From Brachynemurus nebulosus (Eukaryota > Arthropoda > Insecta > Neuroptera > Myrmeleontidae): DNA of 64,000 nt. Where the stretch lies: positions 8,244,709 to 8,308,708 of the forward strand of contig JAPWDM010000015.1 in NCBI GenBank assembly GCA_035578155.1, given 5' to 3'. The notes beneath the pieces were generated by a model. It saw only the letters and a program-made list of their open reading frames with translations, searched no databases and had not been told where the DNA came from. Both the position numbers and the translations under genes were made by a program. Shown here piece after piece: positions 36,128-48,579 of this stretch; positions within the stretch are counted from its first letter, which is position 1; every line of letters begins with the position of its first letter.

Positions 36128-36914
36128 CTGTATCTCTTAAAAATTTTTGAAACTTTGGTGGATTGTAAATCTTACTAAAAGAAATTACGACCCATATTTC
36201 GTTCGTGCCCATAAGCGGCTTAAGGGGGTGAAATTCACCCCTGAAAATATGAGTTTCTTTTTTAATTTTCTTAAATATCTTGGAAATGGTAAAAACTTTG
36301 GTAGGAAAACTGTATATATTTGTAAATGGCACTTTAAGAACTTTAATATGATACCAGAATTAAAGTTATAAAATAATTGGAGTTTAATCCCCCACCTCCA
36401 ATCCCTAATTTTATCAGGTATATTTTGGTAAAAGAGGAGGCTATTATGTGTAAATAAAAGAATTTTTAATATATTTTACATTACACCAGTTTATTTCTTT
36501 TTGCAAAAATACACCGTTTGTTAATGTTAACTTGGAAAAAAATTCAACTTTTCTTTCTTTTCAATGATCAAAAAGTCTCGTATTTTAGTAATGAATTGTT
36601 ACAGACTTACGATATACTTTAAAGTACATAGTCTAGAAAGAAAAAATACACTCCCCCATGCTTTACTGATATCTATACAAATCTTATTTATTTATTTACT
36701 TATTTATTTTAATTTATCTATACAATTTTCAATATTTGTACCTTTGGATACCTATGGATTTCGACTCTGGAAACAACTCATCAGAGTATTTTCGGATAAT
36801 GTAATTCTAAATGAGTATGATATTGATTTACGTCGCCGTAACAATATTCTCTAGCTCACAATCAGTTTTCGTCGCCTCGTTTTCAAAATTTATTCAAGTA
36901 TAGATAGTGTAAAA

Positions 36915-37107
36915 GTGGATATAGTGACCAACGACCAGAAAGATTTGAAAATCCTGTAACATATTTCTTTTTCAAAGAAAAACGAGAAACACCAAAGTGT
37001 AGTGTATGTGGTAACCCCGCTTTTATAAGATGTGCTTGGTGTGGGCAATATTTTTATTTTGAACATTTTTATGAACAATATCATTATTGTGTAGATTACA
37101 AACCTTA
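36915..37107 (+). pseudogene. C-terminal Cys/His zinc-binding tail of an unidentified transposase-like protein
   Basis: In the foldback loop the plus strand reads RPERFENPVTYFFFKEKRET, then CSVCGNPAFIRCAWCGQYF and FEHFYEQYHYC, then VDYKP-stop. The CxxC...CxxC...H...H.C pattern resembles a cross-brace zinc-binding tail such as some transposases carry at the C-terminus. Upstream the frame (36720-36853, WKQLIRVFSDNVILNEYDID) ends in a stop and the two join only with an intron or frameshift. I cannot name the family. Confidence 0.45.
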
Positions 37108-37197
37108 AAATATTAAAAACTGTATCGATAAATAAAAATAAATAAATAAATAAATAAGTAAATAAATAAGATTTGTATAGATATCAATAAAACATGG

Positions 37198-37214
37198 CGG
37201 GGGGGGGGGGGGGG
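37198..37214. repeat. poly-G run
   Basis: About 16-17 consecutive G in the right foldback arm, where the left arm has a short C-run (CTCCCCC at 36650-36656). An expansion after the arms formed. Confidence 0.9.
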
Positions 37215-37790
37215 AAGTTGCAGTGTATTTTTTCTTTCTAAACTATGGACTTTAAAGTATATCGTAAGTTTATAACAATTCATTACTAAAATACGAGATT
37301 TTTTTACCATATTTTTGCTCATTATTAAATCAAAAAGTTAAAATTTTTTCCAAGTTAATATTAATTAGCAAACTGTGTATTTTTGTAAAAAGAAAAAAAC
37401 TGATCTGATGTAAAATATATTAATTAAAAATTATTTTATTTACACATAAGAGCCTCCTTTTTTACTAAAATATACCTGATAAAGTTAGGGGTTGGAGGTG
37501 GGGGATGAAACCTCAATGATTTTATAACTTTAATTTTGGTATCATAATAAAGATCTTAAAGTGTTATTTACAAATATACATAGTTTCCCTACCAAAGCTC
37601 TTACCATTTCCAAGATATTTAAGAAAATTGAAAAAAACTCAAATTTTCGGGGGTGAATTTCACTCCCTTAAACCGCGTATGGGCACGAATGAAATATGGC
37701 TCGTGATTACTTTTAGTAAGATCTACAATCCACCAAAGTTTCAAAAATTTTTGAGAGATACAGTTGGATACCTTTCCTTGTTAGTGCGCA

Positions 37791-38227
37791 TTTTTTTTAT
37801 GTGGAACGTAAACAAATACTTGCTAGAATTTTTTATTGATGTATTTCCACACTGAGGGACTGCACACCACTTATAAACTTTAGTATTCATATTTGTAACA
37901 AAAATCAACTAAATTCTTCTAACTCAAACTCAACACAATATACAGTTGCGTTATATTTGTGTATCCAAGCAATTGATTACATAGACGTGATGTCACAGCA
38001 GACGCCATGACATATTCGAGCGTTTTGACGTGCATTTCGAAATTAATAATTAAAATGACAATTTTATACTAATAAGTCGATTTCTTTTTTAGAAATAAGA
38101 TTTTTTTGTTTAAGTAGATATTTCTGAATCTCGTAGAAGAGTTTTTAAAAATTCGTCATCATGCCTATTGTTGATTTGACATACAAATATCTTATATATA
38201 AACATTCAGTAAATGAAGTTAGAATTT
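37791..38227. other. unassigned sequence
   Basis: Nothing supported between the foldback and the tandem repeat. Confidence 0.4.
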
Positions 38228-38472
38228 TGAACGCGTTTTTCTCGAAATTGGCTGACCAATGGGTCTTTATAATTTCACAATTGATTAGTCTTCGGAAGAA
38301 CTATAATCCTGCGAAAGCCCATCCCGAAGTCAATTTCTCAGGTCGTGCCCTAGTTTTTTTCGAAATTGGCTGGCCAATGCGTCTTTATATTTTCACAGTT
38401 GATTAATCTTCGGAGAGACTATAATCCTGCGAAATTTTATCCCGAAGTAAATTTGCCAGATCGTGCCCTCTC
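38228..38472. repeat. tandem duplication, ~117-bp unit; third copy at 52926-53045
   Basis: Two adjacent copies share TTCGAAATTGGCTG, CTTTATA, ACTATAATCCTGCGAAA, ATCCCGAAGT and TCGTGCCCT. A diverged copy at 52926-53045 keeps TTTTTTCGAAAATGGCTGG and the ATCTCGAAGTCAATTT edge. The 81-residue open frame across it is incidental. Confidence 0.7.
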
Positions 38473-38519
38473 CTTGTTAGATTTAATTATTACCATGCAC
38501 TTTGTTTAATTTATGTTTA

Positions 38520-38990
38520 TAGATAAGACGTACGATTTACTTAACTAGTTTGTTTAGAATGATTTGTAGATCACTCAATAACACTGAATCATCAGCGTAA
38601 CGGAGTTCATATACAGGAATAACACCGGTTTTAATTCCCGAAATATTGTTAAGTTGACTAGAGATTAGTTATGAGTATCTATTGAATAGATCGGCTGACA
38701 TTACGCAGCCATGGCGGACACTTTCTTATAGAACCGTATTTTAAAATTTTCCCATTAAACTTTACTGTTGCTGCTTAGTGCCAGCATAATGATCGCAAAA
38801 TAGACACCATAATGTTTTAAAATTGACATTAGCTTATCGTGCGGGACGCTATAAAACTTTGATGTAGTCGACAAAACATATGTATACGTCTTTGTTAACT
38901 TCTAAGGTTCGTTTACAGATCATTCTAAACTGAGAGAGAGTGTTGCGAGTATCTTTACTGGGAATGAAACCGGTTTGATCTTGTCTTATT
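38520..38990 (-). pseudogene. reverse transcriptase fragment, RTE/CR1-like
   Basis: Minus-strand reading with several stops: KTGFIPSKDTRNTLSQFRMI, then VNKDVYICFVDYIK, then ESVRHGCVMSADLFN and LRYADDSVLLSDLQIILNK. These match RT motifs (xxRKGxGTRDA, CFVDxxKAFD, GVRQGC-x-x-S-xxLFN, FADD) of endonuclease-reverse transcriptases common in arthropods. Only the central RT remains. It borders the 3' end of the pogo-like gene, so its insertion or flank may define that gene's left limit. Confidence 0.72.
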
Positions 38991-38997
38991 AATGAAA

Positions 38998-39730
38998 TTA
39001 TACTAAAATTATCGTAAACGGATGCTTTTCCTTTCTTTGAAATAGATATAAAAGCTTACTTAAGCAAATCGTCAGGTATTTTCCGGTTAGATAGGTTTTG
39101 TTAGCTAAAGAAAAAGAATCCGGACAAGGGCGATCGGTTACCGAACTAGATAGTAAAACTTCGTTCGTAAATATATGCCTATAAAATGGGTAAATACCAC
39201 ACTTCGCGAAAGAGTTTGTTATGTTTCTTGGAGTCATGACCTTTTGAAAGGCTGTTCCTATGATTTTGCCTAAGTCGTATATGGTTACTGGCTTAGGGAC
39301 GGTAAATTCCGACGTCGAGTGGTTGCAGTTTGGATGAAGTATGAGACTGGAAGGTGAGGATATGAACTCCTGCATTCTTTGTCAAGTCTAGTGCTTCGAA
39401 ACATCAATGCGACTCGTGGTTGTCCATTATTAAAATACATGGATTATTTTTAGACGCATTAGTGTTTAATAAAGTATTTCATCACTTCTGGGAATATGGT
39501 GGAGTTCATCCATCCCGACGGTGATGCCAATTCGAGTGTTCCTGGTGGTGTTTTTAATCATGTGCTCCTTAAAGTTTTTACGGGGAAACACCATTACAGT
39601 AAGTAAAGCATTACTGCTCGCGCTTATATGTAATACAACAGGTAGTTAAAAGCGTTCCTCTTTCTCCGCTTGTGACTTTACAAATACCTTTTTTTCCTTC
39701 AGGAGCTATAACTGTGTGGGGGCTTATGTA
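38998..39730 (-). pseudogene. pogo/Tigger-like transposase, C-terminal catalytic half
   Basis: Minus-strand sequence reads VIAPEGKKGICKVTSGERGT, then (after a frameshift) ILIMDNHESHW and LQPLDVGIYR-type positions, and ends VTIYDLGKIIGTAFQKVMTP, FAKCGIYPFYRHIFTNEVLL and SSVTDRPCP. These are the DDE_1 segments of pogo/Tigger/jerky-like transposases. The protein is missing its first half here; that half is at 56901-57420, beyond the 17-kb insertion. The target duplication GGCTTATGTA lies at 39721-39730. Removing the insertion and one copy of the duplication rejoins DETSTTTLHKP with HTVIAPEG, apart from one extra G in a homopolymer. Several stops show that the gene was already decaying or has decayed since. 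Confidence 0.85.
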
Positions 39731-40690
39731 CCGCCGCTGTGAAGTTAGCACCTCATTTCTTAGCACCGCAAAAGGTAGTGATAATTCTATTAGGACCCAC
39801 AATAGTTCTACAGTTCCTCATAGGTTATATAAAAAGTTCCGCCTAATTAGTCAAAAAAAAAAAAAAAACAAAACAAAAAAAAAACAGGTCAAAAATATGA
39901 GATGCCAAATTCCCGTGGCACCGCAACTTCCCAAAAAAGCAATTTTAAACCCCAAATTCTATAGTTCTAGAATACTTCTATAGTTCCTGATAAATTTTAG
40001 CTAAAGTTCTACATTTTTACTACTATTCTCATGTACTATTCTTAAAAATTTTTAAAACTCAGTGAGAGCACCGTATCCCCAAAACTAAATTAACAGTTTA
40101 CTGTCAGTTTTAACAAATTTTTATGTATATTCCGATAGTACTGTAATAGTTCTATCGATGTAAGTCACTTTCGTCTAGAGTTCCGGCCTTTAAAAATTTT
40201 TTAATAATTTTTAAAATTTTGCTCTAGCACCGCACCTTAAGAATAAACGACTAGTTTGCTAATAGTTCTGGCCAATTTTTTGACATATTCTCATAGTTCT
40301 ACAATAATTCTAGCGAAGTGAGTCACTTTCGCCGACAGTTCCGACCTTTAGCAATTTTTTAATAAATTTTTAAATGTTGCTTCAGCACTGCACCTCAAGA
40401 ATAAACTAGCAGTTTGCAAATAGTTCTAGCCAACTTTTTGATATATTCTCCTAGTTCTACAATAGTTCTAGCGAAGTGAGTCACTTTCGCCGAGAGTGCC
40501 GACCTTTAACTACTATTAAATAACCTTTTAAATTTTGCTCCAGCACCGCACCTCAAGAATAAACTGCCGTTAGCCAATAGTTCTGGCCAATTTTTTGACA
40601 TATTCTCATACTTCTAGAATAGTTCTAGCGAATTGAGTCACTTTCATCGAGAGTTCTGGCCCTTAATTTTTTTAATAATTTTTTAAAGAA
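39731..40690 (+). repeat. left inverted repeat of the Foldback-like unit, with four ~158-bp subrepeats
   Basis: The subrepeats start at about 40068, 40227, 40385 and 40543 (each GCAC(C/T)GCACC-type start, then AATAGTTCTAGCGAAGTGAG and TCACTTTCGCCGAGAGT). The outer 340 bp, including the 39850-39890 A-run, is non-repetitive. The reverse complement of the whole is at 55940-56890. The 103-residue frame at 39672-39983 is a by-product. Confidence 0.85.
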
Positions 40691-43429
40691 TCTTCTGACC
40701 TAACCTTCTGAATCTTCTTTGACAAAATTTCATTAAGTCCGTGGTAACACAAGTCACTATAAGTTACTGTGGAGAAAACCAGTTGCTTCGTAAGAGAGTT
40801 TTTGATACTTGGGTTAAGCATGTTCTTAAAACGGTAAAGATTTTTTAGCTTCCAGTACGATTTGTTGCAAATTTGTGAAATATGGGTGCTCCAATTTAGA
40901 TTACTGTCTAGTGTCAGTCTAAGTAATTTGGCCGTTGTAGCAAATTCTATAGTGTAATTACCAATTTTTACTTTGGCATTAGTGTTTTGAATGCTGGATA
41001 AACTCTGGCGAGTACCTACAGAAGCATTACTGTTTTAGTCGGATTCAATCGTAACAAATTGTCATTTGCCCATGCAGTAATATTATTAAGATCTGCGTTC
41101 AACAAATTAACATTAGCTTCAATATCAGTGACTGAAATTTTTTTGATTATTTGAATATCATCAGCGTATTGAAGGAGTTCTGAATTACTGATATATGTAT
41201 GCAGACCCGATACATATATGTTAAATAACAAAGGACCGAGTATACTACCTTGTGGTACACTAGAATACATGCATAATGGATCAGAAAAGAGCACATTACT
41301 TTCTATATTAACTTTAGTTATATAAGTTCGATTCGTTAAATAGTCTGAGAACCATTTAATAGCTAAGTCTGATAGATGGACTGACTCTAACTTGTGCCAC
41401 AACCGAATATGACTGACTGTATCAAAAGCTTTAGAAAAATCAAAGAGTGCCAAGAAAGCCATGTTACCGTTGTCAACATGTTCTCGGATTGATCCTAAGA
41501 TATAGGTGAGTGTTGTAGTGGTACTATGTTTTTGACGAAATCCAGATTGTTTGACATAAAGAAGTCGATTGTCTTCTATGTAGGCGCTAACTTGCTCATG
41601 TACAATTTTTTCCAATACTTTGGACAGCGCTGGCAATATACTTATTGGTCGATAATTTTCAACAGATGTAGGATTTTTTACTTTTGGAATAGGTGTTATT
41701 ATTGATGCTTTCCAAAGTTTGGGTACTGTACAGCTATATAATGAAAAATTGATCAGATCTGTCAGCGCGTCTAAGCAGAAAGGCAAACATAGTTTAACTT
41801 CAGATAAAGATATCCCATCAGCACCTTTTGACGATTTTGTTAGACTAACTAACGTGGATATAATTTTAGTTTTGTCGACGCAACTTAGCTGGACTTTTTC
41901 TTTGTCTTTCCGGTTAACTGTTTGATCCTTAAACTGTATGGCAGTTAATGTATTTTGATAATAACTATTAAAATACGAGTTTTGGGTGAAACCGTATTTG
42001 TTGTACATTCAATTACACTGATGTTGCGGAGTCCTTTCCAAAGCTCGTTTGAATTATTTTGATTCTTGTTAACCATGATCTCAACTTTTTCACTCTTATT
42101 TTTCCGAATTAGTCGTTTGGTTTCTTGTAATAAGGATTTGTAATACAAGCAGAAACATTCAGTATTATTGCTGCGAAACTTGAGCCAAGCGTTGTTCTTT
42201 TTTCTTAGCAGTTTAAATAGTTCATTGTTCATCCAGATTGGTCGCTTCTTTTTTAATTCAGTAACTTCAACAGGGGCATAGAGATCAAGTAATTGTTCAA
42301 CACTTTGGTGAAAAATTTCACCTTTTCGTCTATATTAGAGAAATGATTTACATATTCCCAAGGTACATTCTTCACTGCAAGTTGGAATGCTTCATGGTCA
42401 AGATTATGAAGATTACGGTATTTAATATGTACTGGTTACCGTGATAAAGCTTACCCATTGTAGGAGTACACAAAACTGATGCAGTTATGATCAGCACTAC
42501 CAAGAGGCGGATGTTGTATTATGTGGCTTATCGTATTCACTTTGTTACAAAACAGTAAATCTATCATCGTTTGCGAATTCTTGGTAATTTTAGTCGGTTC
42601 ATTAATCAACTGAACCATATCAAACTGACTAAATATTCCAGAAAATGAAACTGGTACATGTGAACTCATATAGTCTACATTAAAATCCCCCAAACATATT
42701 ACAGTATCGTATTTCATATAGGCATCTCTAACATTCTCCTTAGGCTGCTAGTCCATGGCGCTGTTTTCGACGGAACGGAATGACGGAAAACAGAAAACGG
42801 AACGGAACGACGGAATGAAAGGAGATTTTCCGTTAAATTTAAACGGAACGCTGTTCAGCCATTTATAAAGTATTTTTATACAGAAATATTAAAAATTCAG
42901 AGAATATTACTGATTTTTATCAATTAATTAATTGATTAAGTGGTATTTTTAAAATAATTATAAGGTAATTTAGTAAGTAAACAATCCTTTTATTATTTTT
43001 TAACGTGAATAGTTTCAACGGAAAAATGGAATTTCTGTTCCGTTTTAATTATACATCGTTCCCCATGCACATAAAAAATCGGAAATTTTTAAATTTAGTA
43101 TTTACATTTTTATAATTTATCATATAATTAAACATTTTTTATTAAAAAATAATATTGCCGTTTATTATATTTGTAATTATTTTCAATATTTTTGCATGAG
43201 TCGTGACTTTTTTTATGTGATTATGGTAATTATCAACAAAATTTTACATACTTTTCCGTTAAAATATACTCCATGGGGAACAGGGGTATAAAAAATCGGA
43301 AATTCCGTTTTTGTAGCAGCGATGTATGTACTTGTCTTTAATAATTTTATTAATAATTATAGAAATTTATTGAGTATAATTTGGCTGTTCAATATATTTT
43401 TTAATATATTATTTTTGTTTTAGGAAATC

Positions 43430-44844
43430 ATGGAATCAACCACACTTACTTTATTATTAATTAAAGAAATTATTGAGTGGCAGAGGACTCCTCTACTACC
43501 GTGGCAGAGAGAATGTAGAAGACGAGATCTACTTAAGGCATATGTACTCCTTCGGATGAAAAGAAGACATGAAAATACATTATTCAACCAACGCCGATTC
43601 TGGGTTCACTCAATTTTTACAGAAAGCCAGAGGCTTGCTCAAGGAGCTAGTAACAATTTAATAATGGAGTTGAAAAACATTGACCACGATAAGTACTTTG
43701 ACTATTTGAGGATGACTCCAAATGTATTTAATGAATTGTTAGAAATGATTCGCTCCAGAATAGAAAAACAGAATGTTGTTAGAAAATCGATTCCTGCTCA
43801 TACCCGTTTAGAAATATGTTTGAGATATTTAGCATCTGGAGATACGATGCCATCAATCTCCTTTGCTTTTAGAGTTGGGTTAAACACAGTTTCGAAAATT
43901 ATTTCAGAAACTTGTGTGGCAATTTGGGATGTATTATCAGGAAAAGTATTTCCTGAAATTACAGAGGAAATGTGGCTGCAAAAAGCTGAAGAATTTAATA
44001 GGATTTGGAATTTTCCACACTGCGTCGGAGCGATTGATGGGAAACATATGGAAATTGTGGTAATTATTTAAATGTACTTAATAATATTACATTATTATTA
44101 TTATTTGGTAATTGAATACGCCTTTTAATTTTGTTGTAGGCTCCACCAAATCAAGGCTCAACGTATTATAATTACAAGGGCACCCACAGCATCGTTCTTT
44201 TAGCCATTGCCGATGCTAATTATTGTTTCACTGCGGTTGATATTGGAGCTGAAGGTTGACGAAGTGATGGAGGTATATTTTTGGATAGTGTAATTGGTCA
44301 ACACCTTAATTCAAATTCATTTAATTTACCGTCTTGGAGACCGATCGAAGTTAATGGACCAAATTTACCGTATGTGTTAGTAGGAGACGAAGCCTTTGCT
44401 CTCACTCCATTTATGATGCGGCCGTATCCTAGGAGTGCAAGTATGAATATATTTCGAAAAATATTCAATTATCGACTAAGTCGCGCCCGAAGAACAGTCG
44501 AATGTGCCTTCGGGATATTAACATCCAGATGGAGAGTTTTCAAAAGACCAATGTCGACTTCAGTGGAGACTGCAAAAAAAATAGTTCAAGCTACCGTTTG
44601 CCTCCATAATTTTTTAATGCAGAAGGATCTTCAAATACCTGTAGAGGATAGGAGATATTTAATTGAAGTTCCTGTAGAGAGTACAGAGATCAACAGAAAT
44701 GTTTTATCAGAAGCTGGAGATGTTGAAGCTGAAAATGAAAGTTTTCATGATGCAACAATGATAAGGGAGGAATTTTTAAATTATTTCTGCCACAAAAATA
44801 TTTTGGATCATCAGTGGGAAAAGGCATTACAGAATGATTATTAA
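43430..44844 (+). pseudogene. PIF/Harbinger (HARBI1-like) transposase, one nonsense codon
   Basis: Exon A 43430-44059 starts MESTTLTLLLIKEIIEWQRT and holds FDYLRMTPNVFNELLEMI, RLEICLRYLASGDTMPSISF, FNRIWNFPHCVGAIDGKHME (first catalytic Asp in AIDG). Exon B 44140-44844 starts [20 protein letters not shown], then VGDEAFALTPFMM (second Asp), RARRTVECAFGILTSRW (Glu) and CLHNFLM. The 80-bp intron has standard GT-AG and the junction is in phase. The only defect is TGA at 44257-44259 between GAEG and RSDGG, probably from CGA by C-to-T change. Otherwise the 440-residue protein is complete; it cuts and rejoins element ends in the nucleus. It would be dead unless the TGA is read through. Confidence 0.92.
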
Positions 44845-44854
44845 TAATAACTTA

Positions 44855-45549
44855 GGCTATGGTCACAGTGCATCTGACTTCGGCAGAATTTTTAACACTG
44901 GCGTGCACGGCAGTTAACGGTCAAACAAACAACTATATGTTATTAAATGTAAATGGTCATACTGAGACCGAATTACACTGACGTGAACGGTCAAATTTCA
45001 CCGACCACCGACCAAAATCAAATGAATTTGATTTTTTCGGCAGTATATGTCAGTGTTGTGTTGTATGATATAAATAAATATGCATAAATAATAAATTTAA
45101 AATCATATATTGATCATTTTTATAGTATAATAAATAATTTATTGGATTTATCAAAAAATTTGCCACATTTTTCCCCTAAATATAAGAAAATAGTGTAAAA
45201 TTTATTAATTTGAAATTTTTAAACCTAAGTTCCCAAACCATATTAAATTATAAAATTTATTATTTTTTTATTTTTTTTTTAATTTTTTGCAAATTTCACT
45301 AGCTTTTGTATTTTTTTATAGCATAAAATTCATATTTTTAATAAAGGATTTTCTAAAACGTGAATTTGTTTTTTTTATTTTCATTTTATTAACGATATAA
45401 TTCATAAATTATACTAAAATCAAGAATCAATTTCACCGTTATACTGCCGAACATGGACACAATGTGACCACGCAATTCGTTCGTGTATACACTGCCGTAT
45501 ACCGACGTGTAAATACACTGCTGAAGTCAGATGTACTGTGACCATAGCC
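44855..45549. mobile_element. Harbinger-type MITE, 695 bp, TTA duplication
   Basis: Ends GGCTATGGTCACAGTGCATC and the complement (GTACTGTGACCATAGCC), flanked by TTA at 44852-44854 and 45550-45552. It lies ten bases after the transposase stop codon, in the 3' intergenic space. Non-coding. The GGCT start resembles the host element's own GGCTGCT start. Confidence 0.85.
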
Positions 45550-46779
45550 TTAGAGCAAAGTACTTCAGAACAATAAATGCTTCGGGAACTTAAAAAAAAA
45601 TCTACCATTACTTAATAACAAATTTATTTTGCAAATAAAAAAATTTTTGTAAAAATACAAAAAAATATGATTTATTTTTTACGTATACCTAAATAAAAAT
45701 TAAATTAAAAATAAAAATTAAAAACTAATTCCTCCCTTCTGCCTCTGCATTCTCCTCCTCCTCCGCTTCTTGCAATAACACGAACATTGCCATCTCTACT
45801 TTCGATCTCCTTTTGTACGACAACCTTTTCAAGCCTTCCTTTATATGTGCTAAAAATCCATCAATCGGGTCCAATTCCTGAGTTCTTGTTAATGCATCTA
45901 TTATCGCCTGATCGTAATTATCTAAATTAGATCTAGATCTAAGGGCTGAAAAATGAAATTTTAAATAAATGATAATATTTTAACAATATGTTCAGTGAAG
46001 AATAATAAAAAAATTATATCTTAACCTTTTCACTACTGATTTTTTAAAATTTTTTATACTCAATGACTATATATTTGTCTACCGTACTGGACATCATTTT
46101 AAGCAAGCGTTCATTTTGATTACAATTTTTAATCTCTTATCTCTAAATAATCGTAATTTGTGTAATTTTAAATAATATTTTGAAATTTTTAGTTTTTCTC
46201 AGTTAAAATTCATGTAAGAGTACCCCTAAATTTAATGTCCAGTATAATGGATACCAGAAGCGAAGAGGTTAAAACCAGTTAATACATACGTCGCTTTGAA
46301 CAACTTGGTTCTATAGCAGGTGACGGTGTTTTTGCTGGTCTAATGCAATTATATAACGGCATTTGATATTTTCTTTTACAAGACAAATTTGGTGATATTT
46401 CATCCTGCGATGAAAGAGATTCCGATTTTGAAGTTGATGGTATCGGTTCAAATTCTTCCGCAGACAACGGCTCTGTTGCTGCACCTAGAAACGCAAAAAT
46501 AAAAAAAAATTTTAAAATGATTTAATTGTATTTAATAAATAAAAAACAAGAAGTAGATCTGTTACCTGAATGTAACTGACTACTGCACTCTAATTGCTCA
46601 TATATTTGAGAATTGTCCGACGGTGGTATGTTTTCAGTATTTTCTTCCTCTATTTCTAGATCTTGTGATGAAGACGATGGCGGCCTTCTCAATTTCACCG
46701 AGGAAATAGTTCTGCAAATTATTTAGTAATATTTACAGTAATACAATTGTGAAAACATTTTCATTATTGAAAGTTTCAT

Positions 46780-47054
46780 ATATCGCTCATTTGCGAGAAG
46801 CGTGACAAAACTCAAAAATCACCCTTATTGAGTTAAGGGTACGGGCGGTCACGGAAAATGTCATTCTTTTTGCTAACAAAACGACATCACGCTAGATACA
46901 TAAATGAGAGAACGAGAGAGGTTATGACTTTATACTCTATCGCACTTTTTCAATTGATTGCCATAAACACTCTTTTTATTTTTAAAACTTTAAACCATCG
47001 TACTGAAAAACAGGTTTTTTTGGAGTTGTCAAGCTTCTCGCAAATGAGCGATAT
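46780..47054. mobile_element. MITE with ATATCGCTCATTTGCGAGAAGC ends, in an intron
   Basis: The left end (ATATCGCTCATTTGCGAGAA) and its right-end complement (TTCTCGCAAATGAGCGATAT) match over about 22 bp. It sits between exons 4 and 5 of the MADF-BESS gene. The 87-residue frame inside is not a gene. Confidence 0.75.
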
Positions 47055-47339
47055 GTTGTGTAAAATAGTTATTTACTTTTTGTACGTCAGCACATCGTTC
47101 AGAAAGCTCATCGCTTCATAATGCCGAAACGATGGCTTCTTAATTTCGTCTCTTGAATTTCTTCCTGCACCACTTCGAGTGCTTTCGTTCAAATTTTCTA
47201 AATATTTCTTCCTGGCTTTGGTATAGGAATCTCTGAGATATTGCCACCTTTTTTCCGCTTCTTTAACTGAATACAATCCTAAACAAACACATATAAATTT
47301 AATTCGTTTGAATATTAATTACCGTAACGGGTGATTTCG

Positions 47340-47525
47340 TGCGCGCCTCTGGCGGTAAAATTAGAAACGGTACCAAGTAAGGAAACAAGTATACGTTTAA
47401 TTGTCAATAAAAAAAAATCTGCATAATTTCTATCCTAATTAAACATTGGCGACGCAAAAATTTTTACTCGCGCCTCTGGTGGTAAAATTAGAACTAGTAT
47501 CAAGTAAAAATATACGTATACGTTT
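47340..47525 (+). repeat. two arms of the 4657-4905 MITE family, direct orientation
   Basis: Segments 47340-47405 and 47443-47525 share GCGCCTCTGG(C/T)GGTAAAATTAG, AAGTA and TATACGTTTAATTG with the element near 4.7 kb, but here they lie in the same orientation, unlike the inverted arrangement there. Found between exons 3 and 4 of the MADF-BESS gene. Confidence 0.65.
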
Positions 47526-48074
47526 AATTGGCGATATAAAATCTAGTAAAGTATAAGAGTATACTAACCGTTTAGGCAATTACTGACTTCCTGCCACAAA
47601 GCATCTTTTTTTATTCTGCTTCTTTGTGTCGCCGGTAACCTCTAGTTCCACAAAGCTTCTTTTGTCTGCACAATTCCTATTAATAATTCGTCCAGTTCAT
47701 TACTGTCTACTAAAACTGATTCTGTTTCTTCAAATTCTTTAATTGGTTCGGATACCTCACTTTCCTCTACTTGTTCTACTACTTTGGGTAACTCGACAAT
47801 GTCTGTTCAGCAAAGAAAACAGAAATAAGTGATTGATTGACTCTACTTACTTAAATGTTGAAAGAATAAATACATGTATTATTTCACTTACTAGCTATTG
47901 TTAAAACCCCGTCCTCTGTCAAGTACCAAGTATTCACCTCTTCGTTGAATTCTTGAAAACAAGGATGATCAACTTCATTATTCACTTCGATCAACCCACC
48001 ACAATAACCACATTTAAAGTGAGTCCACTAAAAAAAAAGTAAAATTAGTTAAACATATTTTTAATAATTCGATA

Positions 48075-48579
48075 ATTGAATAAAAAGATGCTTAGAAATT
48101 GAAAAGGCGATCACGAGCATTCTAGTGGCTGTTTTTTTTTTTAATCGATGCAGAATTTAAAATAAAATATAAAATTCAAATACTATTTTTTGATTAAACC
48201 ACGGATTCAATGCTAAAAATTGATAAAAATAAATAATTTGATAAGTATTCTTATAAATGTTTCATTTTTATCTACGTATTCCTTCTAAAATATCATACAT
48301 ATTTATCAATAATTTTTTTCTTTATCTAAAAAACTGTTATAAATTTCTTTTTATATATCAATTGTACTTGTAGGATAGGTATTATACAAAATTTATACAA
48401 GTAGGTATTTTACCTATTATTTTCATTAATTTGCACTTTTCACAGTGACGCCGGCATTTGATAAAAAAAATAGTATTGGAATTTTTTGTTCCTTTTTAAA
48501 TTTTAAATCGATTAAAAGAAAAATCAGCCACTACAACGCTTGTGGTCGCTTTTTATTAAAAATTACGGTTAAGTTTCTA
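48075..48579 (-). mobile_element. MITE, second copy of the 13369-13865 family
   Basis: Full-length reverse-orientation relative of the element at 13369-13865, including TAGAAACTTAACCGTAATTT at its right edge (as complement), ACGCCGGCATTTGAT and the AATCAGCCACT arm. It sits in the first intron of the MADF-BESS gene. Confidence 0.8.

Larger units (their letters stand above)
36104..37790. mobile_element. 1.7-kb foldback element with ~600-bp arms
   Basis: The left arm (36104-36720) and right arm (37125-37790) are reverse complements: both have ACAAGGAAAG...TATCCAACTGTATCTC at the outer edge, GGTGAATTTCAC, a T-run flank, GTATATTTTGGTAAAA and ATACGAGA...TTACTAA. The 400-bp loop has a tail-end coding sequence (see next entry). 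Length of arms and coding loop suggest a non-autonomous derivative of a larger element. Confidence 0.82.

Noticed and set aside
39672..39983. 103-residue plus frame, and its relative at 56664-56951 minus
   Set aside because: They match each other only because they lie in the two inverted arms; they span the target duplication and an A-run and show no domain.
43062..43335. Small inverted pair CGTTCCCCATG / CATGGGGAACAG near the left end of Harbinger copy 1
   Set aside because: Short and imperfect; probably part of the subterminal repeats of that element, not a separate MITE.
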